Below are positions 1-11,061 of a DNA stretch of 38,294 nucleotides, piece after piece. The stretch comes from Hymenobacter lapidiphilus. GTDB lineage: Bacteria > Bacteroidota > Bacteroidia > Cytophagales > Hymenobacteraceae. The notes under the pieces are model-generated. The model did no database searches, was not told the origin of the DNA, and saw only the letters and a list, made by a program, of their open reading frames with translations. The stretch spans positions 1-38,294 of the forward strand of contig NZ_QVLT01000039.1 in assembly GCF_003417065.2 (NCBI RefSeq), written 5' to 3'. How positions within the stretch are numbered: the first letter of the stretch is position 1; every line of letters starts with the position of its first letter. A program made the position numbers and the translations under genes.

Positions 1-1
1 C

Positions 2-127
2 GGCGGGGGCGACCGGCTCGCGGCCCGGGCCCTCGTTAGCCGCCTGGCCGGGCCAACGGCCGAGGGCGGACCACTGCTACTACTGGCCCTGCGCGACCTG
101 CAGCAATACGCCTCTGCGGCACGGCGG
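2..127 (+). pseudogene. Upstream part of the sensor kinase gene in another frame (probable frameshift)
   Basis: Frame 2 is open from the window edge and reads like real protein, with nearly every third base G or C and a stretch PLLLLALRDLQQYASAARR that resembles the end of a PAS domain. The downstream kinase is in frame 1, and there an in-frame stop at 37-39 blocks extension to the edge. Around 122-129, in a run of CGG/GCA triplets, adding one base would join the two frames into one plausible protein (AARR then AEATGLSSESFSRGQL). This suggests that the kinase gene starts outside the window with at least one more sensor domain, and that one base is missing here by mutation or sequencing error. 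The translation is seen directly; the frameshift is an inference. Confidence 0.45.
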
Positions 128-180
128 CAGAAGCCACCGGATTATCTTCCGAAAGCTTTTCGCGCGGCCAGCTGCGCGAC

Positions 181-3861
<3,681 letters not shown>

Positions 3862-3929
3862 TGGGGCAAGGCACCACTGCCCCCCTCTCTCTCCTTTTAC
3901 ACAACCAACTCCCTCTCTGCCCACCACCT

Positions 3930-4313
3930 ATGGAAAACTCAAACCCAAAAACCATCCTCATCGCCGAGGACAGCTCTGTTATTCTTAACCTGACTAAAAA
4001 AATTCTGGAGCTGCAGCAGTACCGCATTGTGTCGGCTAAAAACGGGGGCGAAGTCATCCGGCAGATCGAAAGCCAGCTCATCGACTGCGTGCTGATGGAC
4101 ATCAACATTCCGGTGAAAGACGGCATGGAATGCACCCGCGAAATCCGCCGCAACCCCGACCCGCGCATTGCCAAAATCCCGGTAATTGCTATTACCGGCA
4201 ACGCCAACAACTACTCGATGGAGCAGTTCCGCGAAGCCGGCGTAACCGATTACCTGCCCAAGCCGCTCGATTTCGACGCCCTGGTGCGCGTGGTGAAGCA
4301 GTACGTGGGATAA
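3930..4313 (+). CDS. Single-domain response regulator (CheY-like receiver)
   Basis: Stand-alone receiver of 127 residues from ATG 3930. The frame also opens at ATG 3861, overlapping the kinase stop, but the added 23 residues are Leu/Pro-rich and not part of the fold, so the start giving MENSNPKTILIAEDSS is preferred. Acidic pocket E13/D14, phosphoacceptor D57 in LMDINIPVKDG, a Thr in AITGNANN and the Lys of YLPKPLD are present. There is no output domain. The position directly after a kinase ending in an Hpt domain suggests that it receives phosphate from His1168 of that kinase; that is inferred from context. It is probably cotranscribed with it. Confidence 0.88.
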   Translation: MENSNPKTILIAEDSSVILNLTKKILELQQYRIVSAKNGGEVIRQIESQLIDCVLMDINIPVKDGMECTREIRRNPDPRIAKIPVIAITGNANNYSMEQFREAGVTDYLPKPLDFDALVRVVKQYVG

Positions 4314-4320
4314 TCGAAGA

Positions 4321-4408
4321 AGCCAGGAGTTAGGAGCTAGAAGTCAGAATGCTTACTTGCCTACTCCTTCTAACACCTGGCTTCTAACTTCTAGCTTCTA
4401 GCTTCTGT
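4321..4408 (+). repeat. Degenerate heptamer array forming an inverted repeat
   Basis: From 4321 to 4348 four heptamers follow in register (AGCCAGG, AGTTAGG, AGCTAGA, AGTCAGA). From 4353 to 4408 eight heptamers of complementary type follow (CTTCTAA, CACCTGG, CTTCTAA, CTTCTAG, CTTCTAG and others). The two halves can pair, for example AGAAGCCAGG from 4318 with CCTGGCTTCT ending at 4385. The array fills the gap between the response regulator and the next gene and stops two bases before its ATG. Function unknown. Confidence 0.7.
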
Positions 4409-4410
4409 TC

Positions 4411-5178
4411 ATGCAAATCACTTTTCTGGGTACGGGTACGTCGCAGGGAGTACCCGCAATTGGGTGCACCTGCGACGTATGCCGCTCGGTTGATTACCGC
4501 GACAAGCGCCTGCGCGTATCGGTGCACCTGCAGGTAGCGGGCAAAAGCATCGTCATCGACTCGGGCCCCGACTTCCGGCAGCAGGTATTGCGCGCGCAAG
4601 TTGACCACCTCGATGCCGTTGTATTCACCCACGAGCACAAGGACCACACGGCTGGCCTCGACGACATCCGGGCCTACAACTTCCGGCAGCAGCAGGATAT
4701 GCCTCTGCATGCCGAGCCCCGGGTGCTGGCGCAGCTGCAGCAGGAGTATGCCTACATTTTTGCCGACCGCAAATACCCCGGCATACCACAGGTAGAGCTC
4801 CACCCGATTGAAAGCGACACGGACATTTTTGAGGTGGCTGGCGTGCCGTTTCAGCCCATCCGGGCGCTGCACTACAAGCTGCCGGTACTGGGCTACCGGG
4901 TGGGCGGGTTCACCTACATTACCGATGCCAACTACCTCAGCCCCGAGTCGATGGAGCTGATGCGCGGCTCAGAAATCATCGTGCTCAACGCCCTGCGCCA
5001 CGAGCAGCACATTTCCCATTTCACGCTGCAGCAGGCCGTTGCCATTCTCGAAGACTTGGCTCCGGCCCGCGGCTACCTCACCCACATCAGCCACCAGCTG
5101 GGCCGCCACCACAACGTGGAAGCCACTCTGCCCGAAAACATCCGCCTGGCTTACGACGGCCTGGTGGTAGGTTGTTAG
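4411..5178 (+). CDS. MBL-fold metallohydrolase, PhnP-like
   Basis: Metallo-beta-lactamase fold hydrolase of 255 residues. The metal-binding motif is T-H74-E-H76-K-D78-H79, with a late HISHQLGRHHN segment giving further ligands. The N-terminus has LGTGTSQGVPAIG followed by C19, C21 and C24, the Cys cluster typical of the PhnP branch (phosphoribosyl cyclic phosphate phosphodiesterases), which often carries a structural zinc. No phn genes are nearby, so the substrate is not known; a cyclic phosphodiester is the reasonable guess. No signal peptide, so cytoplasmic. The start is fixed by the conserved beginning MQITFLGTG. Confidence 0.88.
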   Translation: MQITFLGTGTSQGVPAIGCTCDVCRSVDYRDKRLRVSVHLQVAGKSIVIDSGPDFRQQVLRAQVDHLDAVVFTHEHKDHTAGLDDIRAYNFRQQQDMPLHAEPRVLAQLQQEYAYIFADRKYPGIPQVELHPIESDTDIFEVAGVPFQPIRALHYKLPVLGYRVGGFTYITDANYLSPESMELMRGSEIIVLNALRHEQHISHFTLQQAVAILEDLAPARGYLTHISHQLGRHHNVEATLPENIRLAYDGLVVGC

Positions 5179-5194
5179 TGGTCAGTGGTTGGCC
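5174..5194 (+). repeat. Short heptamer array
   Basis: Three heptamers in register (GTTAGTG, GTCAGTG, GTTGGCC) begin inside the last codons of the metallohydrolase and run into the gap. They have the same period as the arrays at 4321, 12899, 13044, 22830 and 22903. Confidence 0.5.
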
Positions 5195-5267
5195 CAAGTC
5201 GCGGGGAATGAGGTAGCGTGCGCCATATCAGCTTCTCGGCTCTCTGATCCCCCAATTCTCACCGAAG

Positions 5268-5633
5268 ATGAATGTTATCCGCCTCGAAGACAAGTTTGCG
5301 CAGTTCACCGACCATTGGAACCCGCGCGTAATTGGGGAGCTCAACGACCAGCACCTGAAAATTGCGCGGGTGCAGGGCGAGTTCATCTGGCACAACCACG
5401 CCGCCGAAGACGAGTTGTTTATGGTCGTGAAAGGCCAGTTATTAATTGACTTCCGCGACGGCACCACGGCCTCGCTGCACCCCGGCGAGCTGCTGGTAGT
5501 GCCCCGCGGCACCGACCACCGCCCGCACAGCGCGGAGGAAACATGGATTCTGATGATCGAGCCCAAATCGACCGTAAACACCGGCAACCAGACCGCCAGC
5601 GAACTTACGCGCAGCCAGTTGGAACAAATTTAG
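5268..5633 (+). CDS. Cupin domain protein
   Basis: Small single-domain cupin of 121 residues. Cupin motif 1 is seen as H42-N-H44-x4-E49 with ELFMVVKGQLLIDF, and motif 2 as GELLVVPRGTDHRPHS, so the metal site looks complete. Proteins of this type are cytoplasmic metal-dependent isomerases, dioxygenases or sugar-binding proteins, and the sequence alone does not choose between them. It stands alone, followed by a hairpin terminator, and converges on the lipoprotein gene. Confidence 0.85.
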   Translation: MNVIRLEDKFAQFTDHWNPRVIGELNDQHLKIARVQGEFIWHNHAAEDELFMVVKGQLLIDFRDGTTASLHPGELLVVPRGTDHRPHSAEETWILMIEPKSTVNTGNQTASELTRSQLEQI

Positions 5634-5642
5634 CGGCAGTCC

Positions 5643-5669
5643 GGCCGCCGCCCGGCCACTAGGTTTTTT
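5643..5669 (+). terminator. Rho-independent terminator after the cupin gene
   Basis: Stem GGCCG (5643-5647), loop CCGCC, stem CGGCC (5653-5657), then ACTAGG and six T at 5664-5669. It overlaps the stop codon of the convergent lipoprotein gene. Confidence 0.65.
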
Positions 5670-6129
5670 CAACCCGCAGGCTGATGGTAAAATCCTGCTT
5701 GGCAGGGTTATCCTGCTTGTTGGCCGCCAGCTTCCAGCTCGTGTAATGTACTACGTAGCGGCGGCCATTGGCCCGCACACTGGTCGTATCTGGATACTCA
5801 CTGTTCACTATCAGTCGCCCCGACGAGGGCAATTTCAGCAACTGCGTCTGGCCATCGTGCCCGCTGATGGCCAACGTCGGCAGCACATGATCAGGAACAG
5901 AACACCGGGCGTTGCTCGGGCAGATGCTGAACTGCAAATCCTCTACCAGCACCGTTAGCTCCGGCGATGCGACCGAAGGCATGGTTGCCGACTGCCGGTA
6001 GTGCAGGTCGAAATCCTTGCCGAAGGCGGTAGCTACCACCTTCGGCTCAGCCTCGGAGCCGCAGCTGGTACAGGCAGCCAGCAGCGCCAACAGCAGCAGC
6101 GCGGTGGGTATGTGGCAGGGCTTTTTCAT
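5659..6129 (-). CDS. Hypothetical lipoprotein
   Basis: 156 residues with a lipoprotein signal: a Lys start, a hydrophobic stretch from about 9 to 18, and lipobox LLAAC with C20 as the lipidated residue. The mature part looks like a small beta-rich periplasmic or outer-membrane-anchored protein without a family I recognise. It has two cysteines in FSICPSNARCSV that may form a disulfide. It is a single gene between the cupin and the NFACT gene. Function unknown. Confidence 0.75.
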   Translation of the reverse strand: MKKPCHIPTALLLLALLAACTSCGSEAEPKVVATAFGKDFDLHYRQSATMPSVASPELTVLVEDLQFSICPSNARCSVPDHVLPTLAISGHDGQTQLLKLPSSGRLIVNSEYPDTTSVRANGRRYVVHYTSWKLAANKQDNPAKQDFTISLRVEKT

Positions 6130-6267
6130 GCGGCTTACTTAACGGATGGAGGAACAGGACCGGGGTAGCAAGGGCTAACTTCATTTGTAGCAGGATTCGG
6201 GACGGGCAGAAATAGTTGCATCGCGGCAAAGGGCTGATTGCGGCGTTATTTGCGCAATTTGCGCCCC

Positions 6268-6292
6268 GGCCGTTCCGGCGTACGGAACGGCC
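6268..6292. other. Perfect hairpin upstream of the NFACT gene
   Basis: Arms GGCCGTTCCG (6268-6277) and CGGAACGGCC (6283-6292) with a five-base loop, 26 bases before the chosen ATG. It could be a leader structure or a relic of a repeat; there is no T-run after it, so it is not called a terminator. Confidence 0.5.
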
Positions 6293-6318
6293 TTCCTGCT
6301 CCCGTATTTTCTTTATCG

Positions 6319-7896
6319 ATGCCCGCCAACTACTACTTTCTGCGTCAGCTGGCGCCCGCTTTAACCCACCAGTTGGCCGGCTATCAGGTAGTTGCCTGCT
6401 TCTCGCAGGAACGCGACGAGCTGGTGATTGGCCTGACCAACGGTGGGGCCGAATTTTGGCTTCGGCTTACGTTGGCCGCCGCCGGCACGCTGCTGGCCCT
6501 GCCCGAAAGCTTCCAGCGCACCCGCCAAAACTCGGTGGATTTGCTACCCAGCTTACTGGGCCAGCGGGTGGCGGCCGTAGCCGCCTGGCCCCACGACCGG
6601 GTGCTACAGCTTGACTTTGAGGGCGGAGCGCGGCTGGTGCTCAAGCTCTACGGCACCCGGCCCAATGCCGTGTTCCATCCCGCCGACCCGGCGGCCCCGG
6701 CCGAGCTGTTTCACCCGCGCTATGTGGCCGACGCCGACCTGTGCCCTCCCGCTAACCCCGCACCCGAAGCTAGCCCAGTGTCGGAAAGCGACCCGGCCAA
6801 GGCCTACCCCGCCCTCGGCGACCTGGGCCGGGCCTATCTGCTCACCCTGGGCTACGACCCGGCTTCGCTGGAAACCAAGCGCGAGCTGGTAGCGCAGGTG
6901 GTGAGCCAACTGGAGCAGCCCGCCGCCTTCTATATCGTGCGGCTCGGCAACCGCACCCGCTTTAGCCTGCTGCCCGTGGGCGAGGTGGAAGCCGAGCTGC
7001 CGGCCACCGACCCAATTGGGGCGCTACGCCGCTTCGTGCCGCGGCTGCTGGGCCGCCAGGCCTACGAAACCGAGTTGCGCCAGGTGCAGCAGCTGCTGGA
7101 AAAGCGCGCCGACATGGCCGCCACGGCCGCCCAGCACGCCCGCAACCGCCTGCACGCCCTCGAAAACACCAGCGGCTACCGCCAGACTGCCGACCTGATT
7201 ATGGCTCACCTAAGCCAGATTCCGGCGGGCGCGGCCGAAGTGGAGGTAGAGGACTTTTACCAGCCCGGCCAGCGGCGCGTCATCAAGCTGAAGCCCACCG
7301 AAACGCCCCAGCGCACGGCCCAGAACCTGTACCGCAAGGCCAAAAACCAGCAGCGCGAAACCCGCGAGTTGGCCGAGCGCGCCGACCGCCGCGAAGCCGA
7401 AGCATTCGGGGCCCTGGAGTTGCTGGAGGAGCTGGCGGCGTTACCCGTTGGCGAGCTGCGGGCCCTGCGGCAGTGGCGCAAGCAACACGCCCTCGATGCC
7501 GCCGCCGCTACCAAAGCCGCCGCCGCCGAACTACCCTTCAAGGTGTTCGAGGATTCTGGCTTCTCGATTCTGGTGGGTCGTAACGCCGTCAACAACGACC
7601 TGCTCACCCAGCGCTACGCTCACAAAGACGACCTCTGGCTGCACGCCAAGGACGTTACCGGCTCGCACGTAGTCATCCGGCAGCGACCGGGCCAGCCGGT
7701 ACCCGCGCCGGTGCTGGAGCGGGCCGCCCAGCTGGCCGCCTGGTACTCGCGCCGCCAGAACGATTCGCTGTGCCCGGTTATCTACACGCCCAAAAAGTAC
7801 GTGCGCAAACCCCGCGGCGCCAAGCCGGGCCAGGTAGTGGTCGAGCGCGAAAAGGTGCTGCTGGTAGTGCCGGCTAATCCGTTCGAGCGGGCTTAA
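6319..7896 (+). CDS. NFACT family protein (RqcH / fibronectin-binding type)
   Basis: 525 residues from ATG 6319 (MPANYYFLRQLAP). An upstream TTG in frame at 6238 would add 27 Arg-rich residues translated through the hairpin at 6268-6292 and is rejected. NFACT-N domain about 1-260, a coiled-coil middle part with many Ala, Glu and Arg about 270-420, and an NFACT-R (DUF814) domain near the C-terminus with LWLHAKDVTGSHVVIR and PKKYVRKPRGAKPGQV. Family members such as RqcH bind stalled large ribosomal subunits with peptidyl-tRNA and add C-terminal alanine tails for degradation. This role is taken from the family. Cytoplasmic. A hairpin terminator follows. Confidence 0.88.
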   Translation: MPANYYFLRQLAPALTHQLAGYQVVACFSQERDELVIGLTNGGAEFWLRLTLAAAGTLLALPESFQRTRQNSVDLLPSLLGQRVAAVAAWPHDRVLQLDFEGGARLVLKLYGTRPNAVFHPADPAAPAELFHPRYVADADLCPPANPAPEASPVSESDPAKAYPALGDLGRAYLLTLGYDPASLETKRELVAQVVSQLEQPAAFYIVRLGNRTRFSLLPVGEVEAELPATDPIGALRRFVPRLLGRQAYETELRQVQQLLEKRADMAATAAQHARNRLHALENTSGYRQTADLIMAHLSQIPAGAAEVEVEDFYQPGQRRVIKLKPTETPQRTAQNLYRKAKNQQRETRELAERADRREAEAFGALELLEELAALPVGELRALRQWRKQHALDAAAATKAAAAELPFKVFEDSGFSILVGRNAVNNDLLTQRYAHKDDLWLHAKDVTGSHVVIRQRPGQPVPAPVLERAAQLAAWYSRRQNDSLCPVIYTPKKYVRKPRGAKPGQVVVEREKVLLVVPANPFERA

Positions 7897-7945
7897 CACC
7901 AGAGGGCCCCGTTGCAAACAATAAAGTTCAAGCGGAAACAACACG

Positions 7946-7981
7946 AAACGACCCCGGCAGCAACTGCTACCGGGGCCGTTT
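7946..7981. terminator. Bidirectional terminator between NFACT gene and ffh
   Basis: Long hairpin: AAACG (7946-7950), one mismatch, CCCCGG, mismatch, AGC, loop AACT, GCT, mismatch, CCGGGG, mismatch, CGTTT (7977-7981). The A-rich and T-rich flanks suit termination in both directions between these convergent genes. Confidence 0.65.
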
Positions 7982-8054
7982 GAGTATGTTCACAAAATCC
8001 GTGAACCTCAGAACAGCGGAGCTAAATCCTTCACAATTCTTACTAATCCGTGCG

Positions 8055-9404
8055 CTAGCGCAACGGGCCTTTCATACCCATCATTTTGGCCATCTGGGCC
8101 ATGCCGCCCTTGGTGCTGCTCATTTTATTCATAGTACGCATCACCTTGCGCATGTCCTCAAATTGCTTCATCAGCGCGTTTACCTGCTGAATATCGGTAC
8201 CGGAGCCCAGGGCCAGGCGGCGGCGGCGCGAGCCGTTGAGCAGCTCGGGTTGGGCGCGCTCCTTGGGCGTCATGCTCTTGATGATGGCTTCGATAGGCTT
8301 GAAGGCATCGTCGTCGATTTCCACATCCTTCATGGCCTTACCCATACCCGGAATCATGCCTACCAGGTCTTTGATGTTGCCCATCTTCTTGATTTGCTCT
8401 AACTGAGAGAGGAAGTCGTCGAAGTTGAACTGATTCTTGCGGATTTTCTGGTTGATGCGCTTGGCCTCTTCCTCGTCAAACTGCTGCTGCGCGCGTTCTA
8501 CCAGCGAAATCACGTCGCCCATGCCCAGGATGCGCTGGGCCATGCGGTCGGGGTAAAATAGGTCGAGGGCCTCCATCTTCTCGCCCGTCGAGATGAACTT
8601 GATGGGCTTTTCCACCACCGCCCGGATGCTGAGGGCCGCGCCGCCACGCGAGTCGCCGTCGAGCTTGGTGAGCACCACGCCGTCGAAGTTGAGGCGGTCG
8701 TTGAAGGTTTTGGCCGTGTTCACCGCGTCCTGGCCCGTCATCGAGTCCACTACGAACAGGGTTTCGGAGGGGTTTACGGCCCGCTTCACCTGCTCGATTT
8801 CGGCCATCATCTGCTCATCGACGGCCAAACGGCCGGCGGTGTCGATGATGACGACCTTCTTGTTGTTTTTGCGCGCGAACTCGATGGCGTTGCGCGAAAT
8901 GTCCACCGGGTTCTTGTTGTCCGGCTCCGAGTACACGTCTACGCCCACCTGCTCGGCCAGCACTTTCAGCTGGTCGATGGCGGCGGGGCGGTACACGTCG
9001 CAGGCCACCAGCAGCACGTTGCGGCCCTGCTTTTTGAGGTGGGCCGCCAGCTTGCCGGCAAACGTGGTTTTGCCCGAGCCCTGCAGACCCGAAAGCAGAA
9101 TCACGGCCGGGTCGCCCTTCACCTGGATGTCCTGCTTTTCGCCGCCCATGAGCTGGGTGAGCTCATCATAGACAATTTTGGTCATCAGCTGGCCCGGCGA
9201 CACGGCTACCAGCACGTCGCGGCCCATGGCCTCTTCCTTGATTTTGTCGGTGACTTCCTTGGCGACTTTGTAGTTCACGTCGGCGTCCACCAACGCCCGG
9301 CGAATCTCCTTTACGGTGGCCGCGACGTTAATTTCGGTAATGCTGCCCTGGCCTTTAAGGGTTTTAAAGGCTTTATCGAGCTTGGTTGAGAGGCTATCGA
9401 ACAT
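8055..9404 (-). CDS. ffh: Signal recognition particle protein Ffh
   Basis: SRP54-type GTPase of 449 residues that binds signal peptides and 4.5S RNA and delivers ribosomes to FtsY at the membrane. N domain about 1-85. G domain with P-loop GLQGSGKT (106-113), the DVYRPAA motif, IDTAGR, and TKLDGDSRGGAALS. M domain from about 300 with the RNA-binding SRRRRLALGSGT and a Met-rich end (MAQMAKMMGMKG). Length is normal. A -7 box TACTTTTG lies on the minus strand at 9534-9527, and the leader between it and the ATG contains a perfect 23-bp inverted repeat. Confidence 0.98.
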   Translation of the reverse strand: MFDSLSTKLDKAFKTLKGQGSITEINVAATVKEIRRALVDADVNYKVAKEVTDKIKEEAMGRDVLVAVSPGQLMTKIVYDELTQLMGGEKQDIQVKGDPAVILLSGLQGSGKTTFAGKLAAHLKKQGRNVLLVACDVYRPAAIDQLKVLAEQVGVDVYSEPDNKNPVDISRNAIEFARKNNKKVVIIDTAGRLAVDEQMMAEIEQVKRAVNPSETLFVVDSMTGQDAVNTAKTFNDRLNFDGVVLTKLDGDSRGGAALSIRAVVEKPIKFISTGEKMEALDLFYPDRMAQRILGMGDVISLVERAQQQFDEEEAKRINQKIRKNQFNFDDFLSQLEQIKKMGNIKDLVGMIPGMGKAMKDVEIDDDAFKPIEAIIKSMTPKERAQPELLNGSRRRRLALGSGTDIQQVNALMKQFEDMRKVMRTMNKMSSTKGGMAQMAKMMGMKGPLR

Positions 9405-9424
9405 GAATCACTGATTTGCGCTGA

Positions 9425-9529
9425 TTGAATCGCTGATTTACGCTGATCAGTCATGATTTCACTGATTGCAGACGTCAAACCGTCATAATCAGCGAAATCA
9501 CGATTAATCAGCGTAAATCAGCGATTCAA
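9425..9529. repeat. ATCAGCG-type repeat with long inverted arms, in the ffh leader
   Basis: Arms 9425-9447 and 9507-9529 are perfect 23-bp inverted repeats. The match continues inward with few mismatches (TGATTTCaCTGATT against TGATTTCgCTGATT). The sequence is built of degenerate ATCAGCG or CGCTGAT units, also found at 25335-25375 and 28767-28811. Its right end touches the predicted -7 box of ffh, so most of it would be transcribed as the ffh leader. Confidence 0.8.
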
Positions 9530-9534
9530 AAGTA
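9527..9534 (-). promoter_or_regulatory. Predicted -7 box for ffh
   Basis: TACTTTTG on the minus strand fits the Bacteroidota TAnnTTTG consensus. I see no TTG at the -33 distance. Confidence 0.5.
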
Positions 9535-9565
9535 ACCAGAAAAGCCCGAAAAGCCGTCAGCGCGT

Positions 9566-9573
9566 TACCTTCG
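9566..9573 (+). promoter_or_regulatory. Possible -7 box for the glycosyltransferase
   Basis: TACCTTCG, one base off TAnnTTTG, 25 bases before the GTG start. No -33 element is evident. Confidence 0.35.
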
Positions 9574-9598
9574 CACTTCACCGCCCGCCCGCCGCACT

Positions 9599-10921
9599 GT
9601 GCCCGATTCTGTTCGCCCGCTTCGCCTGCTTGTTATTACCTACTACTGGCCGCCTTCGGGCGGCGCGGGCGTGCAGCGCAGCCTCAAGTTCGTCAAGCAT
9701 CTGCCCGAGTTCGGCATCGAGCCCACGGTCATCACCGTCGATCCGGCGCAGGCGGCTTACCCGGTACTCGATGAAAGCCTGGCCGCCGATGTGCCGGCGA
9801 GCGTGCGCGTGATTCGGACTAGTACGTTTGAGCCCTTCGACAGCTACAAGCGCCTGACGGGCCGGCGGCAGGTGCCCTACGGGGGTTTTGTGGGCGAGAA
9901 CAAGGCCAGCCGCAGCCAGCAGCTGTTCAAGTTCGTGCGCGGCAACCTGTTCATTCCCGATGCGCGCCGGGGTTGGAACCGTTTCGTGCTCGACGCCGTG
10001 GCCAGACTGGTGGCCGCCGGCGAGCAATTCGACGCCGTGCTCACTTCGTCGCCGCCCCACTCCACCCAGCTGATCGGGCTGGAGCTGAAGCGCCGCTACG
10101 GCCTGCGCTGGCTGGCCGATTTGCGCGACCCCTGGACCGATATCTACTACTACAAGGAGCTGAACCACCTGCCTCCCGCCCGCTGGCTCGATGCCCGCTA
10201 CGAGCGCCAGGTGCTGGAACAGGCCGATGTGGTGCTGGTGACCAGCGCCCACACCAAGCGAATTTTTGCGGCGAAGTCGACCAACATCGACCCGGCCAAC
10301 ATCCAGGTGCTGCCCAACGGCTACGACGAGGCCGATTTCCGGGAGCCCAGCCAGCCGCCCACCGACGCGCTGCTGGTAACGCACACTGGCACTATTTCGG
10401 AAACCTACCGCCTCGACCAACTGCTGGCCGCCGCCGCCGAGTGCGCCCGCCGCCACCCCGACGTACCGTTGCGCCTGCGCTTCGTGGGCAAGGTTTCCGA
10501 CGGCATCCGGCAGCAGGCCGAAGCGGCCGGACTGGCCGGGCGCATTGAGTTTGTACCCTTTGTGCCTCACCACGAGTCGGTGGGCTACTTGCTGCGGAGC
10601 ACGGCCCTGCTGCTGGCCATTCCGGATGTGGCCAACAACCGGGGCATTCTGCCGGGCAAAGTATTCGAGTATCTGGCCGCCAACAAGCCGATTCTGTGCG
10701 TGGGACCCATCGGTTCCGACGCCGACCTGCTGCTGCGCGAAACCGGGGCCGGCCGCACCCTGCCCCCCGATGCCTACGCCGACCTGCTCGACGCCTTTGA
10801 GGGCCTGGTGGCCCGCTGGCGCATCAACTCCAACCTCGACCTGCCCGGCCCCCGCCCCGCCCGCTACTCCCGCCGCGCCCTCACGGAAAGGCTGGCTAGG
10901 CTGATTGGTCGAGGCGAGTGA
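9599..10921 (+). CDS. Glycosyltransferase (GT4-like, GT-B fold)
   Basis: 440 residues from GTG 9599. The N-terminal Rossmann domain begins LLVITYYWPPSGGAGVQRSLKFVKHL, the usual GT-B acceptor-side start with a Gly-rich loop. Further on are SSPPHSTQLIG, ADLRDPWTD and LVTSAHTKRIFA. The C-terminal donor domain has VLPNGYDEADF and ends with GILPGKVFEYLAANKPILCVG, the E-containing donor nucleotide-sugar site. Cytoplasmic, possibly membrane-associated. It opens the surface-glycan locus, so it probably adds a sugar to that glycan; the sugar is unknown. It converges on the FkbH-like gene across a hairpin element. Confidence 0.88.
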   Translation: MPDSVRPLRLLVITYYWPPSGGAGVQRSLKFVKHLPEFGIEPTVITVDPAQAAYPVLDESLAADVPASVRVIRTSTFEPFDSYKRLTGRRQVPYGGFVGENKASRSQQLFKFVRGNLFIPDARRGWNRFVLDAVARLVAAGEQFDAVLTSSPPHSTQLIGLELKRRYGLRWLADLRDPWTDIYYYKELNHLPPARWLDARYERQVLEQADVVLVTSAHTKRIFAAKSTNIDPANIQVLPNGYDEADFREPSQPPTDALLVTHTGTISETYRLDQLLAAAAECARRHPDVPLRLRFVGKVSDGIRQQAEAAGLAGRIEFVPFVPHHESVGYLLRSTALLLAIPDVANNRGILPGKVFEYLAANKPILCVGPIGSDADLLLRETGAGRTLPPDAYADLLDAFEGLVARWRINSNLDLPGPRPARYSRRALTERLARLIGRGE

Positions 10922-10938
10922 GAAGGGAGAAAAAGAAC

Positions 10939-11032
10939 GTCATTCTGAGCGCAGCCGAAGATTCTCTACCGCAATGGCAATCCTGTTGCCCCAACGAAGC
11001 GGTAGAGATTCTTCGGCTGCGCTCAGAATGAC
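10939..11032. repeat. Hairpin element, subfamily A
   Basis: Arms 10939-10972 and 10999-11032 match at 33 of 34 positions when one is reversed. The core reads TCATTCTGAGCGCAGCCGAA. It lies between two convergent genes and could act as a terminator for both. The closest relative in the window is at 32267-32360. Confidence 0.85.
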
Positions 11033-11061
11033 CTTCACTCGATTCGACTTTCCCCTACTTA

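Noticed and set aside
4321..4408. CRISPR array
   Set aside because: The repeats are seven bases long with no spacers of constant length, and no cas genes are present.
6238..6318. Extended TTG start of the NFACT gene
   Set aside because: The added 27 residues are translated through a perfect hairpin and are not family-like; ATG 6319 gives the conserved beginning.
7978..8402. Plus-strand open frame opposite the ffh 3' end (140 codons)
   Set aside because: It lies antisense to the M domain of Ffh and begins in the terminator; His-rich composition is the reverse of the Met-rich coding strand.
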